Shown: positions 32,546 through 43,710 of the stretch, one piece after another
How the letters are laid out: each line of letters begins with the position of its first letter
Numbering within the stretch: position 1 is the first letter of the stretch
Assembly (NCBI GenBank): GCA_020091685.1
Contig: CM034603.1
Coordinates: 2,939,348-3,003,347, forward strand
Length of the DNA: 64,000 bases
Direction: 5' to 3'
DNA from: Lutjanus erythropterus
Lineage: Eukaryota; Chordata; Actinopteri; Lutjaniformes; Lutjanidae
Position numbers and translations under genes: made by a program
Notes under the pieces: generated by a model
What the model was told of the DNA's origin: nothing
The model's database searches: none
What the model saw: only the letters and a program-made list of their open reading frames with translations

Positions 32546-33648
32546 GTTTTTCACAATCGCAAAGACACATTTCTTGAAACCTTCCACTGTTTTCTCAAAA
32601 CTCTGAACACAAAACCAAATATTCAAATGACATTCACAAAACGTCTGACTCCTCTGGCAAAAAAAAAAAAAAAAAAAAAAAATGCTTTCGGATCATAAAC
32701 ACAGCTGATCATTATAGAAACACTGCTGAGCAGTCATAACACTGTTCAGAGCATGTAGCTACAGAAATATGTTTTTTATTGTGTTGAAATGCATTTTGCA
32801 TTTTCAAAAAAATATACAAAAATGCATATTCACAATTTAGTACAGAATATATTGTTTACTAAGAGTACTGAGAGTTAATCAGGAATACAGATGATGGATT
32901 CAGTCTGCCTCAGCATCATGTCTTTGTGCTGGTCAGGCCAGAAGACTTTGTCTATCACAAGCAACACGCTCCCTTGCTGGACAACGAGAATGAAAACCCT
33001 CTGGTGTGCTGGATCAAGACTTGACAAAACTCTGTGCCAGTCACTGCAGGCCGAGTCACCTGTACTTTTTTTTTTTTTTCTGGTACAGGGGTTTTGAATC
33101 ATGAGTTGATGTTGAACCACTGGACTCTGTTCAGTTGGTTACTGTTAGCTACATTACTTCTGTGAGGAGTGGATGTTGGTTGGTAAATAAAGCTTGGCAT
33201 TGCAATTGGCTTTGCTTTTTGAAGGAACACAAAAGATTTTACTGTTACTGTTTACTGTGAATTTTGATCTTCTGTAGAGAACTGCATGCAGTCATTTGCA
33301 AAAAAGTGTGATTTGTGTATGACAGAAACTGTCAGCAGTGTTGCAGATTTTGTGTAGAAATTCAGTGCACGAGTTTCAGATTTCAGTGACTGCAATTTAT
33401 GCTTTTAAACTGTTATTCACACCATTCGAAACAAGTGCGAACAATTTTGAATTGCTGTGTGTAAATGATGACAGTTGTTTGTTTACCATTTTGCCACAGA
33501 GGTGCATCACAGTGCAAAATCTGTCTCTGCAAGGAAAAATGTGTTTAGAGTCGTGCCAAAAGAGAGAATGATTCGATAAATGGGCTTAGGGCTGTGAGCA
33601 TTTTATTCAGAGGATGGGCTTTAGTGTTTTAGCAATTGTGAAAAACTG
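32546..33648 (-). mobile_element. IS630/Tc1-superfamily transposon with matching ends
   Basis: The left end GTTTTTCACAATCGCAAAGA and the right end, inverted as CAGTTTTTCACAATTGCTAA, agree at all but a few positions. TA dinucleotides flank both sides (32544-32545, 33649-33650), the footprint of this superfamily. Length is about 1.1 kb, shorter than an autonomous copy. An A-run (32658-32682) and a T-run (33069-33080) lie inside. The C-terminal transposase remnant is on the minus strand. Confidence 0.75.
32880..33065 (-). pseudogene. C-terminal remnant of an IS630-like transposase
   Basis: In two frames of the minus strand the codons follow the pattern C-Q-x-x-I-x-H-(T/A)-R-x-(F/Y), then basic and Cys residues, then D-x-V-x-W-P-D, seen at the C-terminus of fish IS630-like transposases that end soon after a VDE-x-LWP motif. 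Here the visible words are CQVLIQHTRG, CC and VFWPDQHKD. Frameshifts break it. The catalytic DDE part is absent or unrecognisable. Confidence 0.55.
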
Positions 33649-33974
33649 TAAGACAAGAAGTGAGGTTCCACTTTTGTTGTCAGTCTTCACTTGTCCTACG
33701 GTGGATTCGGATATTAAAGTGTAAAGATACACAGGTGAAGCTCTCCCCATGCTGCCGCTGTACCCACAGCTCCACAGTAGTTTAATTCAGTAACAAATAC
33801 GTTTATAGTTAAGGCAAAGAGAAGACTGCTTTACATCATGCAATAAAGTGAGAACCGAGAACGAAACATTGGTCTGGGATGTTTTTTCCCCATTTTATCT
33901 TTAGAAAATGGAAGAGTCTCCACAGGACAGCAGCATTCAGTGCAGCAGGGAGCTGTGGATGTTTGGTGATCAGG

Positions 33975-34232
33975 CTATATGTCAGGCGCTGACATCCTCT
34001 GATTCACAGAGATCTTCAAGTTGTGTTGTAACTCAGTCCCACTCATGACAGGGGCATCACTCCGGGTCTGTGGACACATCTGCAGCGGCAGGTAGCTTGT
34101 ACTCTTTAGCCTCCTGCTTGGCCTCTGCCCTCCTCTGCAGACATTCTTTTTTTCTGTATCCTCTGGTTCATAAAGGTTTCCTCTTGGCTCCACAGTGAAC
34201 AGCATTTCCTCATTGCTGTCATAATCACTCAT
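33975..34232 (-). pseudogene. Small acidic open frame, possibly a transposon-associated P2X7-like N-terminus
   Basis: The 85-codon frame starts MSDYDSNEEMLFTVEP and has LYEPED(T)E soon after. In fish, many predicted P2X7-like cytoplasmic-domain proteins associated with repeats start with an acidic Met-Ser stretch, then a YxFEPE(Y/H)T motif and basic coil. After LYEPEDTEKK a different frame reads RRAEAKQEAKEYKLPA, so a frameshift is likely near 34140. This likeness is remembered, not computed. It could also be chance. Confidence 0.35.
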
Positions 34233-35950
34233 TTTTATTTTCTTGTATCTGTTGTCTCTTAAATAAAGTGCTGTAACTCAGCCTAATGATGCAGAATGAT
34301 ACAGAAAGAGGCAGAAGCTGGCACTCCTTTGTGTAGGAATATATGGAATATATGAAAATGCAGTGACAAAGTAAAGTCAAGTGGTGAAAAAAATCTAAAT
34401 ATACTCTTGAATGGATCATGAATCATGGATCAGTTCTGCTGAACTCTCCTGCAACAATACAGTGCTGTGCTCCCGTGTTGGGACTCTCTCCTTCTACTAA
34501 CTGGGTCCACACTGACCACCATCTACTGAAGGTCATCCACTGACTGCATGCACCTCATGCAATCCCACTTCAAAAACACTGAATTATCCCTTTTAACATG
34601 ATACTTTTCCATTTCCCATGTCACTTTAAAGGCCTGCTTATATGTGGGTTTTATCCAGCAGTGGTCTAATGCAGTATTTTTATCCATAGGTGTGAAAAAG
34701 AAACTTCAGTAAATATTCTCTCAGATCATCCGTCTGACTTCATTAGTTATCAAACGTGCTTATTATTGGATGAACAGCAGCAGAAATCAGTTTACTTCTT
34801 GACACAGTCAGAAAATCCTTGAAAATTAAACATGACTCACGATCAAGTTCTCCATCACTGCTTGTTTAACCTCTCGTTAATTATTGCATATCTCAAGATG
34901 AATTTCTGGCCTCTGAGGGTGAGATTTGACCAAAACTTTTTGGCTGACAGAAAACAATAGATGCTGGATCAGAGCTGCAGCTGGTTCAATGATAAAAGCT
35001 TTTAGTTTTCTTAGATGCACATGTCAGTTTGAAGATCTACAAGATTTCTACAGGACTGCCTTCTGATTTTGTGAAAAATGTTTGCAGTTAACTTAAAACA
35101 TGACTGGAGGTCAAAGAAGTTTCAAAGAAGCTGCTTTCCCGTTGTGCGTAGAGGGACAAACGGCCTCTCACACCTTCATCCCCATCCGCTATTAATCAGA
35201 ACGTTCATTCCACGGTTAAAATTGCAGTCTGCCATCACTAAGAGGTGGACTTCTGTTTCCACCATGGCTGACATCTGGACAGCTAACAAACAAACAAAAG
35301 CTCTCTGGGTTTTAACAGTTCACTGGATCAGCAGTTCACAAAACAAAAGCAGTTCAAGTACAACAGTGATATAGTAATGTAACGAGTAACATAACAAACG
35401 TTTGATGCCAATATTATTACCTTTACAGGAGAAATAATTGAAAAGTACCCTCCTGTGTAAATTGCCCAACACTGTTAAACGCTGACTGCTGAACCTGTGT
35501 GGACATGTGGGATCAAACACAGTGCAGCTGTCAAACACCTGAACAGATTTGAACACTATTTTCTTCCAACTCGTTCAGTGTGCTGACCTGAGCCGCCCTC
35601 TGTCCACAGCAGCAGGCTGAGTGTTCTCTTTGCTGTTATTGTGCACTGTGCTGTGGATGAGGGCACTGAGCAAATACACCCTCTGTTTGTCCAAACGTAC
35701 TTGACTCCATGGTACATCAAAGTTCTAAAAGTTGAAACAATGTAACACTTGATTTTTTTTTTTTTTTTTCACTTAGCTCTTGGTTACAGAACATACTTGC
35801 TTCTTATTGGCTTGTATTCATGTGGGTATGTCAGACATGGTTTTGATAAACAGGGTATATTTAGCTGGAAGTAACCACAGCAACGGTACTGAACTCTCAC
35901 AGGTGAAATCTGTTGACACTGATACAAGACAGGACTGTTTTATTCTTTTC
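34233..35950. other. Non-coding, poly-T tract
   Basis: A T-run of about 17 lies near 35753-35770. Frames at 35078-35374 and elsewhere have no motif. From about 35955 to 36025 ACCTAACC/CCCTAACG words hint at the GGTTAGG repeat family. Confidence 0.45.
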
Positions 35951-36035
35951 AATATCAAACTAAAACCACTCTAACCTTGCCCTAACGTCAACCATAGTGG
36001 TTTTGAAGCTTACACCTAACCACATGTACAGTCTT

Positions 36036-36185
36036 AAAAATAAGAGTTCCAAAAGGGTTCTTCTTAAAGAGCTGAGCTTCTTACCAGAACCATTGGCTGG
36101 TGAAGAACTCTTTTTTGAAGAAAGGGTTATCAATGGGTTCCATTAAGAACCTTTTTCATCCAAAGAATGCTTTTTTGAAGAAACA
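36036..36185 (+). repeat. GGTTCTTT-type dispersed repeat, second block
   Basis: The words AAAAGGGTTCTTCTTAAAGA, GAACCATTGGC and TTAAGAACCTTTTTC recur in direct and inverted form, as in the block at 26085. Confidence 0.45.
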
Positions 36186-36690
36186 GTTTTTCAAAGATTG
36201 TTGATATCCTTGACGAACTTTTTCATCAAGTCAGTGTACTTACTGATAGCATTTCCTTGTCCCATTACCGTGGGAAAGGAGACTAGATTAGTGCAGCCAG
36301 AGAGGTGCATCATCGTCATTTGCCAACCATGAGTTCGGCGAATGCAGTGCTGTCTAACACAAGTTAGGCTAGAGGTAACATTACTGCAGCTAGTAAGCTC
36401 GCATGTGTTAGCTGGACATGCCAAGTTTGCTGCATATGCTAGAGCAGATAAAAATAAAGTTTAATTCATTCCCCACGTGTGTACTCTTGCATTGCAGGTA
36501 TTGGAAAGACTACAGAAAGATGCCACCCTTCAGACTCAGTTAGCAGTTCCCAAGTTGCTGTTGCTAATCTATGATTGCACAGTTGCTGTTCACAGGAGAG
36601 GCTTAGCAAAGACTCCACTGAAAAAAAATCCTGAAGACCTGTCTCCATTTTTCCCTTACAGATAATCAAGGATGTGTTTCTTCTTCTTCT
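36186..36690. other. Non-coding spacer
   Basis: A 62-codon frame at 36477-36665 has no recognisable domain. Nothing else is seen. Confidence 0.5.
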
Positions 36691-38020
36691 GATAGGCAGT
36701 TGGAGGTCTATTGGTGGTTGACAAACTTTTTTCCTGCTAGAAAACAGTGGATTTCTCTAGAGTTTCTGCTCCAAGAGAAGTAGTTCAAGTATCTTGGGGT
36801 CTTGGTCACCAGTTACTGGAGGATGGTGCATGAGATCATCAGGCAGATTGGTGCTGTGTCAGCAGTAATGCTGGCATTGTACCAGACTATCATGGTGAAG
36901 ACAGAGCTTCTGCAGAAGGCAAGACAGAAAATAAATTTTCACCACGTGTGTGTGGCCATGGGCAGGAGGTATAAAAATGAAGGCAAAACAAAGATGTGGC
37001 CAGGCGCATTTTCTATCTTGTGCTCAACACATTGTAGTAAAAAGCACCTGCACCTTAGACCGGCTAAAACCTGGTCAAAGTGCAAAGTCTGTGGCACAAT
37101 CGGTCTGTCTGCAAGCTGCACCTCAGTCCAGTTCAGGTGGGTGGTCAGTGGGATCGAGGTTCAGCTTTGCACCCAGTCCTCCTGGTAAATCCGCCGTCAT
37201 GCTGACACCGCTTGTACTCCTGGTGCACCTGCCTCTTAAAGGTGATGACTTCAACTTTCAACTTTGTCCAAAGGGCACTTGGTTTTGCAGCAAGACAGAT
37301 AGACGACACACAAAAAAGCAAAAAGCCTTCATAGGGTACATTGAGTGGATTATATATGACAGCCAATTTTCTGATTGGTTTATTGCATGTTCAGTCTAAA
37401 CTCACCAATAAATTATTCAAGGCGCTTGGGCAAAGCTAGGTGTATCCTGCTGCGCACTACTGGCGCAAGAGGCAGGACAGGACAGGATACGCCTGCATGC
37501 CTGGCACAAGATGGAAAAGATGGATTTGGACACACCTTGAATAAATTTAATCCATTGCACCTTGCACTTTCTACTTGCACTTTAGATCAGCATAAGATAG
37601 GACCATTTGATTTACCAGTCAATCTACGTTCCAAACCTCACCTATGGTCATGAGCTTTGGCTAGCGGGCCGAAGAATGAGACAAGCTGACAAAATTTCTT
37701 TGCCTTGTAGGGTGACCGGGCTTTAGACATAGGGTGAGGAGCTCCGATATCTGGGAGGGTCTCAGAGTAGAGCATCGTAAGGTGCCAGTTGAGGTGGTTC
37801 AGACATGCCTACTGGATGTCATCTTTTGAAGGTTTTCTGTGCACATCCCACTGGGAGAAGATCCAGAAACTGCAGGAGTGATTACACGTCTCATCTGGCC
37901 TGGGGAATAGCTGGAAAGTATTGCTGGGGAGAGGGACGTCTAGAATGGCTTGCTTAGCTTGCTGTCACTGCAACCCAACCCAAGATAAATGGAAGAAAAT
38001 GGACTGATGAATGATTTTGT
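36690..38020 (+). pseudogene. RTE-like LINE 3' end, interrupted by another repeat
   Basis: The first part (36690-36923) reads SS(S)ILGSWSP, frameshifted from YLGVLFT, then a REIIRQIGAVSAVM stretch and TIMVKTELLQKA. After a 684-bp insertion the second part (37608-38020) resumes with IYQSIYVPNLTYGHELW, a RRVTGL-like word, VRSSDIWEGLRV, QLRWFRHAYW and ends at a GGAAGAAAATGGACTGATGA tail. This is the end of a very common fish LINE whose tail has the GCGGAAGA(A/G)(A/G)ATGGATGG form. Frameshifts and stops abound. Confidence 0.85.
36924..37607. mobile_element. 684-bp repeat inserted in the LINE
   Basis: It replaces a few bases of the LINE between GCAGAAGGCAAGA and GATTTACCAGTCAAT. The inserted DNA has words I recall as a fish dispersed repeat: GTGCAAAGTCTGTGGC, AGTCCTCCTGGTAAATCCGC, TTTTGCAGCAAGACAGATAG and CACTACTGGCGCAAGAGGCA. 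A 149-codon plus-strand frame (36950-37399) crosses the boundary and is not a gene. Superfamily unknown. Confidence 0.7.
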
Positions 38021-39495
38021 TTCTGGTTTGCAACTTCTACTTTTTCTACTCCATTAAGGTGGCCTATATCACCAACTTCTGATGAAACTACGCTTTGAGA
38101 TTTCATCATTCAATCTGTCTGTGCTCCTCAACTACAATATCAAACAAATTATCAATTAGCCTTTAAGCCTTTCTCTTTATTAGCCTCTCTACTGATGCAA
38201 ATATATTTCATACTGGTATAAGGAGGCCTTTCATGTAAACAGATGCACAATATATTATACTGTTCATGTGAAGACAGGGAGATATTCTTGTATTTGATGG
38301 CTTTAAATAGCAATGATGCAATGATTACACTCAATTTCCAGTCAACCTCTCTTGTTTAGATTCCCAAATGTCATCAGAAATCTAATATAGTATCAAAAAA
38401 TGTCAGCTATATTTGTCAGTCACTCTGCTTTGCTCTTTTATTGTGCACAAGATTTTATTTGACACAGGAAAAAGTTAAATTAGAAATTGAACGAAACTCC
38501 TAAAATGACTTTAAAGTCAGAGTAATGCATCAGTAAACCCACCGTGGAAAAGACTTGTCAGCTTGCTGGAGGCCTCCTGGATGGTAAACCAGCAGAGCAG
38601 CCTCGAGGGCAGATGGATCTTGACAGAGAGGCTGAATATACAATCACACTGGGAACCAGTCTCTATCTGTTGGACTTCAGTGATGTCTCCGTGTGTGTGT
38701 GCGCGTGCGTGCTTTGGAACAGCAGCGGGACCGAAACCCCGGAGGTGATGGGAGCTGAGTCTGGAGCTGGTCCACGCTGATGGGAGCCAGCGGGGAGGAT
38801 GTTGTCACAGCTGGGATGTTGTTTTCTCCAAGTCCAGATGCAACTCCTTAACTTTACGGTTGCGATGATGTCACCACCGGTTTGGACAACTGTAGAAAGT
38901 GACATCACCAGGAACCGAAGACTCGCCACCAGCAAGCAGATGTCAGGTTTTTAACAACTTTGGGTTTGTTTGTTCCAAGTTCTCTTTCTTGAGCTGTAAT
39001 ATCTCCAAACAAAGCTCATCTTCCTTTTAGCTATCACTGTGTGTATGACCAAACAAGTAAAGGGGCATGACGTGTGTGTTGTTTGAGTGCAGACAGACAC
39101 ACACAGCAGCGGAGAAGCACAACAGCATGTGCTTTAAACAACTGAACATCCTTTGAACAGACGGTTCAACTCTTTGATGAAACAAAGAGCAAAATGTTAA
39201 AGAGAGAAACTGAAACTGATCCCCTCTTTGGTATCGATCCTGTTGCCCCCAGAATCGTTCTTCAAAACTGAGCCGTAGCATCAGTAGTATTGATATTTTG
39301 GGATCGATCTGCAAACCCCTAATTACCCCTAATAATCAACATCTGAAAGCAGTGTGGTGCAGCTGTACAGCCTCACAGAGTGACAAAATTATATCTGTGG
39401 TAGGGTAAAATATGTTAAATTAACTGTCATCATTTTTACATTAGATAACTACACTACACTACACTGAAGTTAAAATTCATATACGTTATTCATGT
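38021..39495. other. Non-coding, small GT/GC-rich spot
   Basis: A mixed GTGTGTGTGCGCG tract lies near 38690. Overlapping frames at 38544-38935 on both strands lack motifs. ACACT repeats occur near 39452. Confidence 0.5.
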
Positions 39496-39499
39496 AATT

Positions 39500-39765
39500 G
39501 TCATGGTCTGGGGGGTTTGTTAGTTAGATCCTATTTTATTTTGTAGTCCTGGCCCTCCCTCATGTCTCCCTCTTGTCTTTACTTCCTGTCTTTGTCCATT
39601 TCCCGCCTTTTTTGATAAGCAATTGTTTCGCCTGTTCCTGACTGGTGCCACCTGTGTCTGATTAGTTCCTTGCCTATTTAGTCCTTGTGTTCCTGTGTCA
39701 GTCTGTCGTTGCCCTTGTGTGTTATTCTCTGTACTCCTGAGAGTTATTACATCAACCAAGTTAAA
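39500..39765 (+). mobile_element. LTR fragment related to the LTR at 12638
   Basis: TGTCATGGTCTGG at the start, then TTATTTTGTAGTCCTGG, TTACTTCCTGTCTTTGTCC, CACCTGTGTCTGATTAGTTC and TATTTAGTCCTTGTGTTCC follow the same order as the minus strand of 12638-13089. The downstream half, with the polyadenylation word, is missing. Confidence 0.65.
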
Positions 39766-40584
39766 GGAAAAGCCTGGCTTAAATGAGAAATCCGTTCCAT
39801 GACTGTGGCTTAAATGAATCCCTGCTCAATAACCATGGTAACTGATACCACTGAACTAACCTGCTCTGTGGCAGGTTAACTGTCAAGCTTCATTTAGCTG
39901 AGTGTCAGAGAGTTACTGACGGGCAGAAACAGAATCTAAAGTAGACAGTAGCATTAAGTGTCTTTTGTGCTTTCATCATGTCTCTCCATGTAGGAACACA
40001 AGTTCAGACCTTTTTCTATGTGATCAAGCATGAATTTACATGTTTAATTTAGTTCTAAAGCACATATTAACTAAAAAGAATCATGTCTTACAACTTTGAC
40101 TGTCTTTAAAGACCAACAGGATATTTGACACAGGAGCAAACCTGTTTATTTAAAAGCTTAACATTTAGGATTTAAGAAAAAAGTGTGCCAGAGTTTTTAA
40201 GTTCTTTATTCATTCACTCATTTGTTCAAGCTGACAAAGCAGAACCAAAAAAAAAAAAAAAAAATCACAGTATGCCCAGTGTCCAAACCATCTGCTGTGT
40301 TTAAGTTATAAGTTATAACTTATACTTATCCAGTTTCTCTATTTCCTACTTCAACTTGTGATTTTTATATTTTTCTGCTTCATGTCCAGTTTGTGACTTC
40401 CAATGCTAATGAGCAGATGATGTCTGTAAATCAAATGAACATCCTATGAATAAGAAAACATTTTATAGCAGCTGATTATGTAGTTGGCAAGATCAATACT
40501 GAACAGTTATTGATTCATTTCCTGCAGCAGGTTACACATTAATTAATAAATACAAATAAAACAATAAGTAGGCTTGTATATCTT
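39766..40584. other. Non-coding, poly-A tract
   Basis: An A-run lies at about 40247-40264. No element is assigned. Confidence 0.5.
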
Positions 40585-40768
40585 TAAAAAAATATTGTTG
40601 TGGCTTTTTGCGTTTTTGGCACATAGTACAGCTGAAGACAGGGAAAGGAGGAATGAGGGAGAGAGGGCGATGTGTGGGTCAGCCTCAGGTTGGAATCAAA
40701 CCCATGTGGCTGTTTAGGCGGACAAGAGGCGGACGCTGTACCATGTAACTATAGGGCCAGGGCGCCAG
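40585..40768 (-). mobile_element. tRNA-derived SINE, minus orientation
   Basis: On the minus strand the head GGCGCC...TAGTTACATGG (A-box region, 40741-40751) is followed by GGTTTGATTCC (B box, 40692-40702), close to the pol III consensus GGTTCGANTCC. The tail has CTGTCTTCAGCTGTACTATG and an A-rich end. The layout is the same as the plus-strand copy at 41638. Confidence 0.8.
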
Positions 40769-41049
40769 AAAACCATTTTCACACACAGAGTTTGCAGTTT
40801 CTTGCCAAGACACCTCCATTGTTTTGTTAATTGTGGTTATATCAGCCTTTTTTTCACGATGAACTCTTTATATTCTTTATATAGTTTGATCTTCAGAGTT
40901 TGTTCTGCAGCTGAGAAGAAAATCTCCATGCACGCTCACAATGCTGCTTGTTTTAGCCTGGTTTGAGTTAGCATTGACTACAACAGGCTAAACTGCATTA
41001 GGTGAACAATTTACCAGTTGATGTCACAAAGCACGGCATGTCTGCACCA
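40769..41049. other. Non-coding spacer
   Basis: Nothing is recognised. Confidence 0.5.
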
Positions 41050-41450
41050 CAGTTCTGATCTGTCCTCCACACAGCTGTGAGCCCCACCAGCAGCGTTTCA
41101 GCAGCGGAGTGTTTTGCCCACCTGATTATGTTTACTTGCTCAGATTTTGTTGATTAGGACCTCCTTCCTTACTGTTTGTGCTTCTACCATGGATAAGCAG
41201 GCTATGTGAAATATTAGGTGAAAATTAACCGGATTCTCCCTGCTTTTTCCGTGTTCGACTTCCTGCCCATTCAATCTGCTCTGTGCTTATTGACGCCTCA
41301 TCCGTCAAAAATAGACTCGCCACTTCTGGGACACTCCGAGGTGCTGCTGGTAGAATCACAACCATTATGTAGAATGGCTGCAATCAGCTCCAGCTGACAT
41401 GACGCAACCATAACGTGACACAGCTGCGCCTGGTGGACTTTAACCAGTGT
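41050..41450 (-). repeat. Dispersed repeat, copy 2 (inverted partner of 7596-8036)
   Basis: The same words as in copy 1 appear on the other strand, for example GCCACTTCTGGGAC and CACCAGCAGCG, ATTATGTTTACTTGCTCAGA and ACCGGATTCTC. It lies between the two SINE copies. Confidence 0.7.
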
Positions 41451-41637
41451 CAGGAATAAATTTACTGTGTGGCCATAGTCAATTTTTTTAATAGATTTAC
41501 TCATAATATTTATGTTTTATAGTCAATGCAAATAAAGCTGAAGATATTAATAAGTAATTTTTCATCAAAAATAATATAGCATGTTTGAATCTGCACATGT
41601 GAACATCCCATGATTTTTGCTCAGAGACAGTTGGACA

Positions 41638-41845
41638 GGGTACCCCTGTAGCTCACTTGGTAGAGTGTGCGTCCCATGTACTGAGGCTGTTAGTCCTCCG
41701 CAGCCGTCACCAGTTTGACTCCCGCCTGCGGCCCATTTGCTGCTTGTCATCCCCTCTCTCTCTCTACCCCCTTTTCCTGTCATGTCTTCAGCTGTCATAT
41801 CAAAACAAGAGCAAAAAGCCTGTAAAACAATCTTTTTAAAAAAAT
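41638..41845 (+). mobile_element. tRNA-derived SINE, plus orientation
   Basis: The A box TAGCTCACTTGG (41649-41660) and B box AGTTTGACTCC (41712-41722) are spaced about 50 bp apart, as in tRNA genes. A CATTTGCTGCTTGTCATCCC segment, CT-rich stretch and TGTCTTCAGCTGTCAT then lead to an A-rich tail. The tRNA-like head does not keep a full anticodon stem, so it is a SINE and not a tRNA gene. Confidence 0.85.
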
Positions 41846-41949
41846 GATGGTTGGACACAAAAGGGAAGAAGAAGAGAAAGGAGAAAGAAAAGAAGAAGGA
41901 GGAGGTTGTTTCTGTCTTTCTGTTTTACATTGTAATAATATATATGTTT

Positions 41950-42949
41950 GACTTTCAAACTCTATTATCTCTTGTGATAAATACCAGACTGAGAGATTAG
42001 TTTATCTTTTTAAAAAATGAAATAACACCTAAATGTAAATTTTGCAAAATGTATTGATATATTTATCAATATGCAGCCATCACGTGTAGTAAACCCTGAT
42101 GATTGCATATATTCACAGCAGTATTTTTCTGCAGGATAATAACCATCAGTGATCTGATTCAAATTTTAGATTCATCTAGAGTTACTACTAAGTGAGAGAA
42201 ACAGTTAGATGTGTTTTGTAAGATAATAAGCAAGTTACTTTGATATTAATAATAAACAAATAATCATAGTCAGTGGGAAAAGGCTGGAAAGCAGTGGAAA
42301 ATACAAAAATAAAACCTTAAAAAATTGGAATTGCTAATTGTAATAAGTAAGAGTACTTTGTTTCAAAATCTGAGAGCTTTAACACAAAGATTCAGTGTGT
42401 TATAGGTGCTGAGACAAAAAGTGTTACAAACATCCCTGGTCTCCCCTACTATTTCTAATTCAGTCAAATTAATTAATTATTTGTATTTTGATGTTGAGAA
42501 ATAGGAAATCGAGACCACTTGTAAAGTTTCATTGACAGAGACGATGATAGTTGCCAAGCAACCAAGATGCAACTGTGCAAAAGTAACAGTGACAATTTCC
42601 ATGTGATCAATATGACCGCCTGTGACCAAAATAGGTAAAAATGATCACATTTTCTTTGCCTTTTGTGTAATTGATATAATGTTTTTTTTAAATGAAAAGA
42701 CAGACACTTTTAGGAAAAGTCAGGTACCAGCAGCATTTTATTTTTTAATTCAGCAAAGTTATTGCGCAATCAAAATGACTGCTACTTAAATAAATACATT
42801 TTACAAAATTTATTAAATTAAATTAAAATAAAAATTAAATAAATTTTATATTGTGTTGTTATTTCACTTTTAAAAAGATAAACTAACAGGATAAATGTAT
42901 TAATCTCTTTGTCTGGTATTTATCATAAGAGATAATAGAGTCAAAAGTC
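41950..42949. mobile_element. 1.0-kb element with about 85-90 bp terminal inverted repeats, unassigned
   Basis: The left arm (41950-42035) and right arm (42858-42949) are inverted copies; shared words are CTCTATTATCTCTT, TGATAAATACCAGAC, AGAGATTA, AGTTTATCTTTTTAAAA and TGAAATAACA. The inside is AT-rich with no coding capacity. No target duplication is apparent at the presumed ends. It could be a MITE of unknown superfamily or an inverted duplication. Confidence 0.75.
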
Positions 42950-43710
42950 AAAATGACTGTTTGATGGTGGTTCTTGTAGTTTTGTAATTCTGCCACTTGT
43001 AGTGTTAATGTAGAAACAAGCTTGTCATATGGCTTGATGCAAATTTTTCATGTCTAATTGACCAACAATAAATCTCCCAGCCTCACTGAGCTGTCCTGTC
43101 AGGCTCGACACATCCACACAGGTGTTTTCACTTCTTCTGGCAAATTAAACTTCTGCTCAGGTTGAATAGTGACTGCAGTTATCTTGTAATTATGTGAGGA
43201 TGATAAAAATGTAACATCTCCCACCCAGACAGGTGCAACATCACTAATCAGAGGGTCAGACTGATGTCGGTGAAGCATAGTCTGTACATGCCCACACAGT
43301 CCTCAGAATAGTCCAATCAGGCAAATGGTTCACAGGCTGTGATGCATATGCATTTATTTTAGTGTATCACAGCGTACCTCAATTTCATGAGTCAAAGAAG
43401 TCAACCGAACCAACATATTTATCTCTGTGAGGAGTAATCTGACAGCAGATCATGTGATGGGTTGTGTGTGTGCATGAACAGCAGGTCTGGAGCTTGTTCC
43501 CAACCAATCTTACATACTGAATCCATCATATTTTTTCCACATGCAATTATAAAGTTGTAACTGGCATTTTTTGTCAAAATTGAGTTATTTACATGTTCTT
43601 TTTCTTATTAATGTGAGGTGTGTTGTTTTTGGATTCCAGACACTAAATAATGATTGGTTGGTGAATTTGAATATTTCAAAATCAAATCAATTTTCTGATA
43701 TATGTTTACA
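42950..43710. other. Non-coding spacer
   Basis: No repeat or coding signal is seen. Confidence 0.5.

Noticed and set aside
32883-33120. 81-codon minus-strand frame as an intact gene
   Set aside because: It is part of the IS630-like C-terminus, and the family pattern needs two frames.
35580-35660. Splice acceptor-like CTCTGTCCACAG before CAGCAGGCTG
   Set aside because: No open frame with motifs follows and no donor is visible.
36950-37399. 149-codon open frame, the longest in the window
   Set aside because: It starts in and crosses the repeat inserted in a LINE; composition and lack of motifs argue for chance.
41649-41722. tRNA gene suggested by A and B boxes
   Set aside because: No anticodon arm or acceptor stem pairs; followed by a SINE body and A-rich tail.
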